A DNA stretch of 64,000 bases from an uncultured Methylotenera sp. (GCF_946479685.1 NZ_CAMLGS010000005.1:1-64000); one strand, 5' to 3'. Numbered from the stretch's first letter, positions 1 to 9,643 are shown. Numbers and translations are program-made. Notes: generated from the letters alone by a model not told the origin.

Positions 1-2
1 CA

Positions 3-920
3 AACTCCATTGCACTTATGGTTTCAACGCGCCTACTCACACCGCAGGCTGCGGTAGCATGGGCTGCATTTTTCAACTTCAGTGCATTCCTGTTCTTTGG
101 TTTACATGTGGCCGACACGGTAGGTAAAGGCATTATCGACCCGAATATCGTCACCAATGCAGTGATATTTGGCGCACTCACTGGCGCTATTGCATGGAAC
201 ATCATCACCTGGTGGTTTGGTATTCCGTCATCATCATCCCACGCACTGATTGGCGGCCTACTTGGCGCCGGTGTGGCACACGCTGGTTCACAAGGCATTA
301 TTATTGGCAGCAAGTTAATCACAACCGGTGTTGCTATCGTGTTATCACCGCTGTTCGGCATGATTCTGGCCATGCTGTTTTCAGTCATTGTGCTCTGGCT
401 ATTCCAAAAATCCTCACCTTACAAAACAGAGAACCGCTTTAATAAGATGCAATTTATTTCATCTTCTCTGTTCAGTTTAGGTCATGGTGCTAACGATGCA
501 CAAAAAACCATGGGTATTATCACCGTGTTGCTATTTGCAAACGGCTACCTGCAAGGCGATTTTCACGTACCATTCTGGGTAGTGATTTCATGTCAGCTAG
601 CAATGGGCTTAGGTACATTGATGGGTGGCTGGCGTATTGTGCGCACCATGGGTATGGGCATCACTAAAGTACGCCCAACCGGTGCTTTCTGTGCACAAAC
701 CTCTGGCTCTATCGCGCTATTTTTAGCGACATCACTAGGCATTCCGGTTTCCACCACTCACACCATTACAGGTGCAATCGTGGGTGTAGGTGTATCACGC
801 CGCGCTTCTGCCGTACGCTGGGGCTTGGCTTCAAGAATCGTATGGGCATGGGTACTCACCATTCCGTGTGCAGGCTTGATGGCTGCGATTGGTTACCACC
901 TAGGCCGCAGCTTTATGTAA
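3..920 (+). CDS. PiT family inorganic phosphate transporter, 5' end cut by the window
   Basis: Low-affinity phosphate permease of the PiT (PF01384) family, which moves phosphate across the inner membrane with a cation. The reading frame is open to the window edge, and the codons before the first ATG (position 18) read NSIAL, part of the conserved amino-terminal PiT repeat. That ATG is therefore internal and the true start lies upstream. The second half carries the GANDAQK signature (about residue 155 counted from the ATG) in a LGHGANDAQ context, and the sequence is otherwise strongly hydrophobic. A hairpin terminator follows the stop codon. The pst operon starts 160 bp downstream, so low- and high-affinity phosphate uptake are adjacent. 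Any associated PhoU-like gene would be outside the window. Confidence 0.93.
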   Translation, partial: NSIALMVSTRLLTPQAAVAWAAFFNFSAFLFFGLHVADTVGKGIIDPNIVTNAVIFGALTGAIAWNIITWWFGIPSSSSHALIGGLLGAGVAHAGSQGIIIGSKLITTGVAIVLSPLFGMILAMLFSVIVLWLFQKSSPYKTENRFNKMQFISSSLFSLGHGANDAQKTMGIITVLLFANGYLQGDFHVPFWVVISCQLAMGLGTLMGGWRIVRTMGMGITKVRPTGAFCAQTSGSIALFLATSLGIPVSTTHTITGAIVGVGVSRRASAVRWGLASRIVWAWVLTIPCAGLMAAIGYHLGRSFM

Positions 921-950
921 TAAGCTGCTGCAATCTGGCAATCGCAAAAA

Positions 951-976
951 AAAGGGCTCACTTTGAGCCCTTTTTT
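951..976 (+). terminator. Rho-independent terminator of the PiT gene
   Basis: A 10-bp perfect inverted repeat (951-960 with 964-973), loop CTT, is followed by a run of T. It lies 31 bp after the PiT stop codon and separates PiT from pstS. Confidence 0.9.
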
Positions 977-1003
977 ATTTAGCCAATTTTGTTAATTTAA
1001 TTT

Positions 1004-1037
1004 TTGTCATGATATTGTCACATTAGCTTCATATGAT
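1004..1037 (+). promoter_or_regulatory. Pho box and -10 element of the pstS promoter
   Basis: Two direct repeats, TTGTCAT (1004-1010) and TTGTCAC (1015-1021), are separated by 4 bp and match the PhoB-box layout of 7+4+7 built on CTGTCAT. Exactly 10 nt later is TATGAT (1032-1037), a good -10. This is the standard class-I PhoB arrangement, with the Pho box replacing the -35. Expected activation under phosphate limitation is an inference from the family. Confidence 0.85.
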
Positions 1038-1079
1038 ACGTTCAGTTCAACAACTGACTACTACTCTAAGGAGCAACAA

Positions 1080-2081
1080 ATGCAATACCAGTTTACTAAA
1101 TATTCAACAATAGCTAGTTTGGTTACATCATTATTTGCATTACCAAACTTTGCTGTAGCAGCTGACAAGATCATCAAGATCGACGGCTCAAGCACGGTAT
1201 ACCCGATTACTGAAGCAGTTGCTGAAGAGTTCCAAAAATCAACAAAAACTAAAGTAACCGTAGGTATTTCAGGTACAGGTGGCGGCTTTAAAAAATTCTG
1301 CCGTGGTGAAACCGATGTGCAAAATGCTTCACGCCCTATTCTGCAAAAAGAAATCGATGCGTGTAAAGAAGCTGGTGTTCAGTTTATTGAGTTGCCAGTG
1401 GCTTATGATGCGTTAACCGTGGTGATCAACCCAGCGAATGATTTTGCTAAAAAAATGACGACTGCAGAACTTAAAAAACTGTGGGAACCTGCAGCGCAAG
1501 GTAAAGTAAAAACTTGGAATCAAGTAAACCCAGCTTGGCCAAACACCCCTGTTAAACTATTTGGCCCAGGTGCTGACTCAGGTACTTTTGACTACTTTAC
1601 TGAAGCAATTGTTGGTAAAGCAAAATCAAGCCGTGGTGACTTTACTGCATCAGAAGATGATAACGTGTTAGTTAAAGGTGTAGTGGGTGATAAAGGTGCT
1701 TTAGGTTACTTTGGTTATGCTTACTATGAAGAGAACCAAGACAAGCTAACTGCAGTTTCAATCATTGAAAAAGCAGGCAAGCCAGGTGTATTACCTTCAA
1801 AAGCAACGATTGAAGATGGTACTTACCAACCATTAGCACGCCCTCTCTTCATCTATGTTAACGCAACAGCAGCAGCATTCAAGCCAGAAGTTAAAGCATT
1901 TGTTAACAGCTATCTTGAAAATAGCAAACCGCTGATTGAAGAGGTAAAATACGTTGCGTTACCTGCTAAAGAGCAAAAAGCAGTAATTACACACTGGAAA
2001 GCAATGAAACCAGGCACCGGCTTTGGTGGTAAACCAGAAGTAGGTGTAAAAATTGAAGAGCTGCTAGCTCGCATTAAGTAA
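1080..2081 (+). CDS. pstS: Phosphate ABC transporter periplasmic substrate-binding protein PstS
   Basis: Captures periplasmic phosphate for the PstCAB importer. Residues 1-27 are a Sec signal peptide ending AVA, so the mature protein starts near residue 28. Phosphate-binding motifs are visible: [10 protein letters not shown] (36-45), GISGTGGG (63-70) and GADSGTF (about 163-169). Length (333 aa) is usual. The ATG is preceded by AAGGAG at good spacing. A Pho box promoter lies upstream, and a hairpin after the stop may favour pstS over the membrane genes. It is the first gene of pstS-pstC-pstA-pstB. Confidence 0.97.
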   Translation: MQYQFTKYSTIASLVTSLFALPNFAVAADKIIKIDGSSTVYPITEAVAEEFQKSTKTKVTVGISGTGGGFKKFCRGETDVQNASRPILQKEIDACKEAGVQFIELPVAYDALTVVINPANDFAKKMTTAELKKLWEPAAQGKVKTWNQVNPAWPNTPVKLFGPGADSGTFDYFTEAIVGKAKSSRGDFTASEDDNVLVKGVVGDKGALGYFGYAYYEENQDKLTAVSIIEKAGKPGVLPSKATIEDGTYQPLARPLFIYVNATAAAFKPEVKAFVNSYLENSKPLIEEVKYVALPAKEQKAVITHWKAMKPGTGFGGKPEVGVKIEELLARIK

Positions 2082-2104
2082 TAATTTAGCAACATCTTAA
2101 CTGG

Positions 2105-2152
2105 CACTTGTTTGAAAGCACATTAAACTGCAGCTTTTCTTACAAGTGTCTT
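2105..2152 (+). terminator. Hairpin between pstS and pstC, partial terminator or 3' stabiliser
   Basis: Nested stems CACTTGT/ACAAGTG (2105-2111, 2142-2148) and AAAGC/GCTTT (2115-2119, 2133-2137) are followed by TCTTTT. An intra-operon hairpin of this type would let more pstS than pstCAB mRNA accumulate, as is usual for binding-protein genes. The function is inferred. Confidence 0.5.
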
Positions 2153-2177
2153 TTAACCATCATGACAATAAGCTGGT

Positions 2178-3134
2178 GTGTATAACGTGAATACGGCAAC
2201 CCAAGTGTTAAATAAATCATCAAATCCTCAAATTAGTGCTCGCTTATCAAAAAATTTCACCCGCCACTTAAAAGAGCGTGTGATTGAATTTATTTTGATG
2301 CTAGCGGCATTGTCTGCGGTATTAACCACTGCAGCGATTGTTGGCATTTTGTTGTATGAATCTTACGGCTTCTTTGAGTTTGTGTCTGTGTCTGACTTTT
2401 TAACCGACACAGTGTGGACCCCACTCTTTGAAAACCCACGCTATGGCATCTTGCCTTTAGTGTCTGGCACCTTAACTGTGACCGGCGTGGCTTTACTGAT
2501 TGCCGTACCTATTGGCACCATTAGCGCTATTTACCTATCTGAGTTTGCTTCACACCGTGTGCGCGAAACCATTAAACCAGTGCTAGAGCTACTTGCTGGC
2601 GTGCCAACCATTGTGTTTGGCTTTTTTGCTTTACTGTTTATTACCCCGCTATTACAAAAGATCATGCCAAACCTGCCAACTTTTAACATGCTGAGCTCAG
2701 GCATTGTGATTGGCATTATGATTATTCCTTACATTGCATCACTATCAGAAGATGCAATGCGCGCAGTGCCAATGAGCATGCGCGAAGGCTCTTATGCCAT
2801 GGGTGCAACGCGTTTCCAAACTGCAATTAGAGTAGTTACCCCGGCTGCGGTTTCAGGCATAGTGGCCGCTTACATTTTAGGCATTTCACGCGCGATTGGT
2901 GAAACCATGGTGGTTGCCATTGCCGCTGGCCAGCAGCCTAACCTGACATTTAACCCGATGGATGCCGCCGCCACCATTACCGCCTACATTGTGCAAGTTG
3001 CCATGGGTGACTTACCGCATGGCAGCGTAGGTTATCAAAGTATCTTTGCTGCAGGCTTGGTGCTGATGCTGATGACACTAACGCTCAACATTATCGGTCA
3101 CATCACACGCAAGAAATATAGCGAGAGATACTAA
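2178..3134 (+). CDS. pstC: Phosphate ABC transporter permease PstC
   Basis: One of the two membrane subunits of the Pst importer. It has about six transmembrane segments. The cytoplasmic EAA-type loop that contacts PstB is visible near residues 215-245 (ending in an ISRAIGET stretch typical of PstC/PstA). The given start is GTG at 2178. A second in-frame GTG lies at 2187, and no convincing Shine-Dalgarno sequence favours either, so the start is uncertain by a few codons. It is followed after 2 bp by pstA. Length 318 aa is normal. Confidence 0.95.
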   Translation: MYNVNTATQVLNKSSNPQISARLSKNFTRHLKERVIEFILMLAALSAVLTTAAIVGILLYESYGFFEFVSVSDFLTDTVWTPLFENPRYGILPLVSGTLTVTGVALLIAVPIGTISAIYLSEFASHRVRETIKPVLELLAGVPTIVFGFFALLFITPLLQKIMPNLPTFNMLSSGIVIGIMIIPYIASLSEDAMRAVPMSMREGSYAMGATRFQTAIRVVTPAAVSGIVAAYILGISRAIGETMVVAIAAGQQPNLTFNPMDAAATITAYIVQVAMGDLPHGSVGYQSIFAAGLVLMLMTLTLNIIGHITRKKYSERY

Positions 3135-3136
3135 AT

Positions 3137-4084
3137 ATGAATAATCCATCTGCAAATAACATCAATAGAAACTTAGAAGAAGTGCGTGCCATGATTCATA
3201 GGCACAAGCTCAATGACTATATATTTTCTGTCATTGGTTTGCTGTGCCTAATGGTTGGCCTGATAACCTTACTCACTCTGTTTATTGATTTAATCGCTCA
3301 AGGCTACCCTAAATTATTATCCTTAAGCTTTTATACAGACTTTCCATCACGCCGTGCATCTAGTGCTGGCCTACTGTCTGCACTAGTTGGTTCGTCATTA
3401 GTGATGCTGGTAACATTCTTATCAGCAGTGCCAGTAGGTGTTATGGCTGCTATCTACCTAGAAGAATACGCACCTAAAAACTGGTTTTCTGACCTGATTG
3501 AAATTAACGTTTCTAACCTAGCAGCTGTTCCTTCTATTATTTACGGTTTGCTGGCATTGGGCTTATTTGTTTACATTTTAGACCTAGGCCAAAGCATCGT
3601 GACCGCAGGCCTAACGCTAGGCTTGCTGATACTGCCAGTTGTCATTGTGGCAACACGTGAATCAATCCGTAGTATCCCAATTGCCATTCGCGAAGCAGCC
3701 TATGCTGTTGGTGCAACCAAATGGCAAGTGGTGTATGACCATGTGATCAAATACTCTTTCGGCGGCATTTTAACCGGCGTAATTATCGGTATGGCTCGCG
3801 CGATTGGTGAAACTGCACCAATTATCACGATTGGCGCATTAACCTTTATCGCCTTCTTACCACCATCACCAGTGACCACCACTGCACCATTCCTTAACTT
3901 TGAATGGCTGTCATCTGGCTTTACCGTATTGCCGATTCAAATGTTTAGCTGGTTATCTCGCCCAAGCGAGGCATTCCACGTAAACGCTGCCGCGGCTGGT
4001 GTCATCATCATTTTGGTCACGCTGATCATGAACGGCTTTGCGATCAGAATGCGTTACAAAATGCGTAAAAACATCAAGTGGTAA
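3137..4084 (+). CDS. pstA: Phosphate ABC transporter permease PstA
   Basis: Second membrane subunit of the Pst importer, 315 aa, with about six hydrophobic segments. It carries the permease loop with the motif ARAIGET about two-thirds of the way along. The amino-terminal 35 residues are polar and cytoplasmic. It starts 2 bp after the pstC stop, so the two are translationally coupled. It pairs with PstC and with the ATPase PstB encoded 44 bp downstream. Confidence 0.95.
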   Translation: MNNPSANNINRNLEEVRAMIHRHKLNDYIFSVIGLLCLMVGLITLLTLFIDLIAQGYPKLLSLSFYTDFPSRRASSAGLLSALVGSSLVMLVTFLSAVPVGVMAAIYLEEYAPKNWFSDLIEINVSNLAAVPSIIYGLLALGLFVYILDLGQSIVTAGLTLGLLILPVVIVATRESIRSIPIAIREAAYAVGATKWQVVYDHVIKYSFGGILTGVIIGMARAIGETAPIITIGALTFIAFLPPSPVTTTAPFLNFEWLSSGFTVLPIQMFSWLSRPSEAFHVNAAAAGVIIILVTLIMNGFAIRMRYKMRKNIKW

Positions 4085-4128
4085 TTCACGACTAATCTAT
4101 ATATCTATCAACAGGAATCTAAATTCTC

Positions 4129-4908
4129 ATGATGACGACAACTACACCAATAAAAGCTGAAGCACGCAATCTCAGTTTTTTCTATAACGGTGGCCACAAC
4201 GCAGTTAAAAACGTTTCAATGCCTTTGTATGAAAACAAAATCACAGCATTGATCGGACCTTCTGGTTGCGGTAAATCTACATTCTTACGCTGCTTTAACC
4301 GTATGCATGATTTGTACCCTGGTAATAAATACGACGGTCAAATCATCATGCATCCGGATGACACCAACATTTTAGAAAAAAATGTAGACCCAATTGAAGT
4401 ACGTATGCGCATTAGCATGGTGTTTCAAAAGCCGAACCCATTTCCAAAATCTATTTACGAAAACGTAGCTTACGGCTTACGTGTGCGTGGCGAGACCAAC
4501 CGACGCGTAGTGGATGACAAGGTAGAGGAAGCGTTAAAAGGCGCCGCACTGTGGAATGAGGTAAAAGACCGTCTGCAAGACTTGGCCTTTAATTTATCTG
4601 GTGGTCAGCAACAACGCCTATGTATTGCACGTGCACTGGCGACCGACCCAGAAATCATGCTGTTTGACGAGCCGACATCAGCGCTGGACCCAATTGCTAC
4701 AGCTAATATTGAAGAGTTAATGAGTGAGTTACGCAACAAGCTCACGATTCTGGTGGTGACCCACAACATGCAGCAAGCAGCTCGGGTTTCTGACTACACC
4801 GCATATATGTATTTAGGTGAGTTGATTGAACACGGCGAGACTGATCGCATTTTCACCCGCCCTTCACGTAAAGAAACTGAAGACTACATTACGGGTAAAT
4901 TCGGCTAA
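4129..4908 (+). CDS. pstB: Phosphate ABC transporter ATP-binding protein PstB
   Basis: ATPase of the Pst phosphate importer. Walker [10 protein letters not shown] is at residues 43-51, signature LSGGQQQR at 156-163, and Walker B IMLFDE at 176-181. Length (259 aa) is typical. Two ATG codons (4129 and 4132) are adjacent, and CAGGAA upstream is a weak ribosome binding site. It closes the operon and is followed by a strong hairpin. No phoU follows, whereas many proteobacterial pst operons end with pstB-phoU, so the regulator must be encoded elsewhere if present. Confidence 0.97.
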   Translation: MMTTTTPIKAEARNLSFFYNGGHNAVKNVSMPLYENKITALIGPSGCGKSTFLRCFNRMHDLYPGNKYDGQIIMHPDDTNILEKNVDPIEVRMRISMVFQKPNPFPKSIYENVAYGLRVRGETNRRVVDDKVEEALKGAALWNEVKDRLQDLAFNLSGGQQQRLCIARALATDPEIMLFDEPTSALDPIATANIEELMSELRNKLTILVVTHNMQQAARVSDYTAYMYLGELIEHGETDRIFTRPSRKETEDYITGKFG

Positions 4909-4935
4909 CACTTCGTCTTAGCTGCCTGCTCCAAA

Positions 4936-4966
4936 CAATAAAAGCCAACGATGTTGGCTTTTATTG
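4936..4966 (+). terminator. Terminator of the pst operon
   Basis: A perfect 14-bp inverted repeat (4936-4949 with 4953-4966) has a 3-nt GAT loop. The A/T-rich stem base supplies the U-rich 3' arm. It sits 27 bp after pstB. The rest of the gap to 5106 holds only a TATAAT (5050-5055), a possible -10 for the next gene. Confidence 0.85.
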
Positions 4967-5106
4967 TTTCAGTGGTACGCATGCAAGCAATCTGGCTAAA
5001 GCTACGATGCTGGGTGCTGCAACACTAGGTAACACGCTGGCAGATAACCTATAATCAGCAGCTTAATCCCGCACCATTTTTAACTCAGCGCATAAGCAGG
5101 CAGTAT

Positions 5107-5604
5107 ATGAAGATTCGTCTAGCAACCGATGCAGATCGCCCCTCTCTTTGGGCCATTATTGAACCCGTCATCAGGGCAGGTGAAACTTATGCCCTAGATA
5201 CCAAGATGAGTCGCGAAAAGGCGCTGGATTACTGGCTAGGTAGCGACAAAATCACCTTCGTGGCAGAAAATGATGGTGAGATTCTAGGTACCTACTACAT
5301 ACGCACCAATCAAACAGGTGGTGGTAGCCACGTCTGCAATTGCGGCTATATGACCTCCGCACATGCTACCGGCAGAGGCATCGCGCGTGCTATGTGCCAA
5401 CACTCACTTGAGTACGCGAAATCGGCAGGCTACCTTGCCATGCAGTTCAACTTTGTGGTCAGCACCAATCAGCGTGCAGTCGGTTTGTGGCAATCTCAAG
5501 GTTTTGAAATCGTAGGCACACTGCCCAACGCATTCAAGCACCCCTCAGCAGGTTATGTTGATGCATTGGTGATGTTCAAAACACTAGACCAAGCATCAAC
5601 ATAG
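5107..5604 (+). CDS. GNAT family N-acetyltransferase
   Basis: A 165-aa protein with the GNAT fold (PF00583). It opens with the IRLATDADRPSL stretch typical of the amino-terminal beta strand. The acetyl-CoA pyrophosphate loop region (ATGRGIARAMC, about residues 89-99) fits the Q/RxxGxG/A motif. A late NQRAVGLWQSQGF stretch corresponds to the usual N-x-x-A-x-x-x-Y/W-x-x-x-G-F motif. The acceptor cannot be read from sequence. It is flanked by the pst operon and convergent pepN (7-bp gap), and I see no functional link to either. Confidence 0.88.
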   Translation: MKIRLATDADRPSLWAIIEPVIRAGETYALDTKMSREKALDYWLGSDKITFVAENDGEILGTYYIRTNQTGGGSHVCNCGYMTSAHATGRGIARAMCQHSLEYAKSAGYLAMQFNFVVSTNQRAVGLWQSQGFEIVGTLPNAFKHPSAGYVDALVMFKTLDQAST

Positions 5605-5611
5605 CAGACCG

Positions 5612-8218
5612 CTAACCTTTCAAGCTCTTACTTACCAACTCGAACACATCATTCGATAAGTTAGGTGTATCCATAATTGCTTGCAGCGCAGCCTGCATCT
5701 GCGTTTGCAGCACTGGCGTGTAGCGTTTCCACTCGCGTAAAGGCGTTACCAAGCGTGAAGCGATTTGCGGGTTAATCGCATTTAACTCAATAATGGCATC
5801 CCTTAAGATAGCATAGCCTTGACCACTAGGATGATGGAACTGCACCGGATTATTGATTGCAAACGCAGAGTAAAGTGAGCGCACACGGTTTGGATTTTTA
5901 ATGTTGAACTCATGGTGCTGACGCAGTTTGGCAAAGTCATCAAAAATCGCAGGGCGATTTGCCATCACTTGCAGCGTAAACCATTTATCAACCACTAACT
6001 GATAAGCTTTAAAGCGCTCATAGAAGTCAGCAAACACTAACTCACGTTGAGGCTGTGTGCTATCGGTCAGACAGGCCAGCGCCGCCACACGGTCAGTCAT
6101 GTTGTTAGCGCCGTCATAATGCGCTTTGGCTCTAGTGGCACAGCCTGTGCCATTGGTCACGGTCAGTAATTCCAACGCGATATTTTGTAGCGCCCTGCGT
6201 CCCATCGCGGCTGGTGACACAGAGAATGCCCCCGTGTTTGCATTATCATCATATAAGCGCACTAAAGCATCTTTATGCGCGCGTTTAATGCTTTTGAGGA
6301 TATGGGTACGTGCTTGGTCAATAGCTGCCGGGTCAATCACTTTTTGTGTTTGTGCAATCACGGCAATTGTCGGCAAAGTAAGTGCTCGCGCAAATAGGGC
6401 TTTATCGCCTGTACCTGCGATGGCCTGATCAATCACTACGCCAAAGTCATCTACAAATTGTGAGATATCTGCCTCACCATTAGCCATCACACGCTCAATA
6501 TTGCGTAGCGCCAAGGTTTGGCCAGACTCCCATTTATTAAAGCCGTCGGTGTCTTTTAGTTGCAGCAGGCGCAAATCATCATCACTCAAATCGGTGGTGA
6601 GTTTCACTGGTGCAGAAAAACCGCGCAAGATAGAAGGCACAGGGCGTGAAGCCACATGGTCAAACGTGAAGCTTTGCTCACGCGCTGTCATTTCCAGTAT
6701 CTGTGTGGCATGCGTTTCATTGCCGTGCTCATCTAGCAGCCCTACCGCCACCGGAATATGCAACGGCTTTTTATCGGTTTGGCCTGCGGTATCCGGCTGC
6801 GCTTGCGTTAGATTTAGTGTGAATTGCTGCTGCGCTGCATTGTATTGACTGCTAACTTTTAATGTAGGGGTGCCTGCTTGTTTGTACCACAAGAAGAACT
6901 GCGACAGATCGCGCCCTGAAGCATCTGCCATACATTGCACAAAATCATTGCAAGTCACGGCATGCCCGTCATAACGTTCAAAATATAGGTCAGTCGCTTT
7001 GCGGTAAGTATCTGGGCCCAGCAATGTGTGCTGCATGCGAATCAACTCGGCGCCTTTTTCATACACGGTCGTCGTATAAAAATTGCTGATCTCGATAAAG
7101 TTATCCGGCTGTACAGCATGCGCCAATGGGCTAGCATCTTCCGAAAATTGCAGGCGGCGCAACTGATCCACATCATCAATACGCTTCACCGCGCGCGAAC
7201 TCATATCCGCACTAAACTCCTGGTCTCTGAATACGGTTAAACCTTCTTTGAGGGATAGCTGGAACCAGTCGCGACAAGTGACGCGATTACCGGTCCAGTT
7301 ATGGAAATACTCATGGCCAATCACCGCCTCCACACTGTCAAAGTCAGTATCAGTCGCGGTTTCTTGGTGAGCTAGCACTAACTTCGTGTTAAAAATATTG
7401 AGTGAGGTGTTCTCCATCGCCCCCATATTAAAATCACTCACCGCCACAATATTAAACAAATCTAATTGATATTCACGGCCGTACTTTTCTTCATCCCACT
7501 TCATGGCTTTTTTCAGCGATTGCATGGCGTGATGGCACTGCTGCTCATCGCCAGCGCGCACATAAATATGCAAAGCCACCTTACGCCCAGACATAGTTTG
7601 GAACGTATCTTCAATACGCACCAAATTACCAGCCACCAGTGCAAACAGGTAACAAGGCTTAGGGAACGGATCGCTCCAGGCAGTAAAGTGACGCCCATGA
7701 CCCAGGTCACCAGCCGCAACCAAGTTACCGTTAGATAGCATCACTGGGTATTTGCTTTTATCGCCTTCGATACGCACCGAGAATGTACTCAACACATCTG
7801 GGCGGTCTTGAAAGTAAGTAATGCGGCGGAAGCCTTCAGCCTCACATTGCGTGCAGTAGCTGCCTTGCGACTTATACAAGCCCTCCAGCGCAGTGTTCGA
7901 TGCGGGGTCAATCTCAGAAGTGATGCTTAAGGTGAACTTTTCACCAGCATCTTTAATAATCATTTGCTGCTCGGTCAGGGTATAGCCATCAAATGCAACG
8001 CCATCCATCTCTACCGCGGTGATCACTTGGTCTTGCCCATTTAACACCAGGTCAACAGAAACAGCATCCGTGCTTCGGATATATTGCACTTCTGACTTGA
8101 CGATGGTTTTGTCTTCAAACAAGGCAAAAGACAGGTCTACATGGCCAACGCGGTACGGCGCAGGCGTATAGTCTTTTAGATAAATGGTCTTGGGGGTAGC
8201 GTTAGATTCTAGGTCCAT
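5612..8218 (-). CDS. pepN: Aminopeptidase N (M1 family metallopeptidase)
   Basis: Cytosolic zinc aminopeptidase that removes amino-terminal residues from peptides. The substrate-recognition motif GAMEN is at residues 266-270. The zinc motif HEYFH is at 302-306, with the distal zinc glutamate in the LKEGLT stretch (E325). At 868 aa it matches the PepN subfamily (about 870), including the carboxy-terminal helical domain. It has no signal peptide. A palindrome begins 3 bp upstream of the start codon and no Shine-Dalgarno sequence is visible there. The gene is alone on the minus strand between convergent GNAT and a GT4 gene. Confidence 0.97.
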   Translation of the reverse strand: MDLESNATPKTIYLKDYTPAPYRVGHVDLSFALFEDKTIVKSEVQYIRSTDAVSVDLVLNGQDQVITAVEMDGVAFDGYTLTEQQMIIKDAGEKFTLSITSEIDPASNTALEGLYKSQGSYCTQCEAEGFRRITYFQDRPDVLSTFSVRIEGDKSKYPVMLSNGNLVAAGDLGHGRHFTAWSDPFPKPCYLFALVAGNLVRIEDTFQTMSGRKVALHIYVRAGDEQQCHHAMQSLKKAMKWDEEKYGREYQLDLFNIVAVSDFNMGAMENTSLNIFNTKLVLAHQETATDTDFDSVEAVIGHEYFHNWTGNRVTCRDWFQLSLKEGLTVFRDQEFSADMSSRAVKRIDDVDQLRRLQFSEDASPLAHAVQPDNFIEISNFYTTTVYEKGAELIRMQHTLLGPDTYRKATDLYFERYDGHAVTCNDFVQCMADASGRDLSQFFLWYKQAGTPTLKVSSQYNAAQQQFTLNLTQAQPDTAGQTDKKPLHIPVAVGLLDEHGNETHATQILEMTAREQSFTFDHVASRPVPSILRGFSAPVKLTTDLSDDDLRLLQLKDTDGFNKWESGQTLALRNIERVMANGEADISQFVDDFGVVIDQAIAGTGDKALFARALTLPTIAVIAQTQKVIDPAAIDQARTHILKSIKRAHKDALVRLYDDNANTGAFSVSPAAMGRRALQNIALELLTVTNGTGCATRAKAHYDGANNMTDRVAALACLTDSTQPQRELVFADFYERFKAYQLVVDKWFTLQVMANRPAIFDDFAKLRQHHEFNIKNPNRVRSLYSAFAINNPVQFHHPSGQGYAILRDAIIELNAINPQIASRLVTPLREWKRYTPVLQTQMQAALQAIMDTPNLSNDVFELVSKSLKG

Positions 8219-8220
8219 AA

Positions 8221-8260
8221 TTAAGCAATAAACTGGTTGATTGTATTGCTTAACAGTATA
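8221..8260 (-). promoter_or_regulatory. pepN upstream region: -10 element and 9-bp inverted repeat abutting the start codon
   Basis: On the minus strand TATACT (8260-8255) could be a -10. A perfect 9-bp inverted repeat follows (8245-8253 with 8221-8229). Its distal arm ends 2 nt before the pepN ATG and occupies the place of the ribosome binding site. It may act as an operator or as an RNA hairpin limiting translation. No clear -35 is visible. Confidence 0.4.
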
Positions 8261-8337
8261 AAAGAGATTACGTTGCTAGCACGCTCTTTCATGAATACTT
8301 ATTTGAAAATAACGCTAACTCCCATATACATTAGCTA

Positions 8338-9528
8338 CTAGGCAATCGATACATACGCGCCATTTACCACTGGCCGCGCATTAATTAAGCTGCCATAAAA
8401 CTGCACCATGCGCTCTGCCTGGATAGATGCCGTCCACTTTGCCAGCACATAAGACCTAGCGCGCATTCCAAGCTCAAAACGCTCTTCTGGGTACATTAAC
8501 AAATGTTTTACTTTGTCAGAAAAACCCGTAGCATCATCTGGTGCAATCAAAGCTCCCTGTCCATCAACCAGTATTGATGCTGTACCAAGCTCGGCAATCG
8601 CGACCACTGGCGTGCCTTGTGCCATGGCTTCCAGCAAGACCAAACCCTGTGTCTCACTTTTTGATGCGAACACAAACACATCCGCCGCTTGATAGCATGC
8701 GTTTAGCTCAAGCTCGCGATTTAGATAGCCAATAAATTTTACGTTATGTGTAAGCCCTAACTCCTGAGTTAAACGATGCAAACTAGCCTCAGCCGGCCCT
8801 TCACCAGTAATCACCAGCAGCACATCCGGCACATCTTGTACTAACACTTGGAGCATATGTAGCAAGAAGGCGATATTCTTCTCAAATGCCACACGTCCTA
8901 CATATAGCAACATTGGTCGCTCTACCGGTATTTCGTATTTAAGTCTGAATGCTTTCCCATCCGCCGCTTTAAAGCTCTCCATTTGCAAGCCTGTAGGCAC
9001 CACTTCTGCGTTCACCTTAACGCCATAGCCACGCAATACATCCAGCATAGGCTGCGACGGCGCAACAATCGCATCCACCGCATTACATTGGCGCTTGGAA
9101 ATCATTCTGGCAACACCGCGTGCCATGGGCTTAGGAATCCACGGCAAATAATGGTGTAAGTAATCTTCAAAAAACGTATGGTAGGTTTCTACGCACGGTA
9201 CATTTAACTCACGTGCCAGCTTCAAGCCTACATAATGCGCCACAAACGGGGTATGGATATGCACAATGTCATACTTTTCACGCTTCAGCTCCGGCAAGCA
9301 CTGTATTACCTCACCATACTTCATCAGTTTATCTTCTGGATCAAAGTAAATACTGCGCGCCGGGATGCGCTTAATCCATGACTCGTCTTGCGTGGCTAAA
9401 TCGTAGTCTGGCGCAATCAAATGCACCTCATGCCCCAAGCCTTGCATCTGCTCAACAAAGGTTCTAATCGAAGTTGAAACGCCGTTAATACGTGGGAAAT
9501 ATACATCAGATATAAATAGTATTTTCAT
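8338..9528 (-). CDS. GT4 family glycosyltransferase, possibly a diacylglycerol glycosyltransferase
   Basis: GT-B fold glycosyltransferase of 396 aa. The amino-terminal domain opens with a SDVYFPRINGVSTS stretch typical of the PimB/MgtA/diacylglycerol-glucosyltransferase branch of GT4. The carboxy-terminal nucleotide-sugar domain has KSETQGLVLLEAMAQG, the E-x7-E motif. It has no signal peptide and is expected at the inner membrane face. Its promoter carries a Pho box, and its neighbours are a phospholipase C-like protein and a PAP2 phosphatase, so a lipid acceptor such as diacylglycerol is a reasonable inference. It could instead act on another glycan, because family membership alone does not fix donor or acceptor. 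Confidence 0.85.
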   Translation of the reverse strand: MKILFISDVYFPRINGVSTSIRTFVEQMQGLGHEVHLIAPDYDLATQDESWIKRIPARSIYFDPEDKLMKYGEVIQCLPELKREKYDIVHIHTPFVAHYVGLKLARELNVPCVETYHTFFEDYLHHYLPWIPKPMARGVARMISKRQCNAVDAIVAPSQPMLDVLRGYGVKVNAEVVPTGLQMESFKAADGKAFRLKYEIPVERPMLLYVGRVAFEKNIAFLLHMLQVLVQDVPDVLLVITGEGPAEASLHRLTQELGLTHNVKFIGYLNRELELNACYQAADVFVFASKSETQGLVLLEAMAQGTPVVAIAELGTASILVDGQGALIAPDDATGFSDKVKHLLMYPEERFELGMRARSYVLAKWTASIQAERMVQFYGSLINARPVVNGAYVSIA

Positions 9529-9573
9529 GTGTGCTGTTCACCCATCTGTTAATAAATTCAATCCGTTATCAAC

Positions 9574-9607
9574 AATATAAACACGCGATATGACAGTTTA
9601 ATGAAAA
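9574..9607 (-). promoter_or_regulatory. Pho box and -10 upstream of the GT4 gene
   Basis: Read on the minus strand: TTTTCAT (9607-9601), four bases, then CTGTCAT (9596-9590), the exact consensus half-site. After a further 10 nt comes TATATT (9579-9574), a good -10. Repeat length, 4-bp gap and 10-nt distance to the -10 are the same as at pstS in this window. It lies 46 bp upstream of the start codon. Confidence 0.72.
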
Positions 9608-9643
9608 GTAACTCACGTTATACCGGTACGAATTTTCCATAAA

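Noticed and set aside
4981..5030. Short frame beginning ATGCAAGCA downstream of pstB
   Set aside because: Only 15 codons, with no ribosome binding site.
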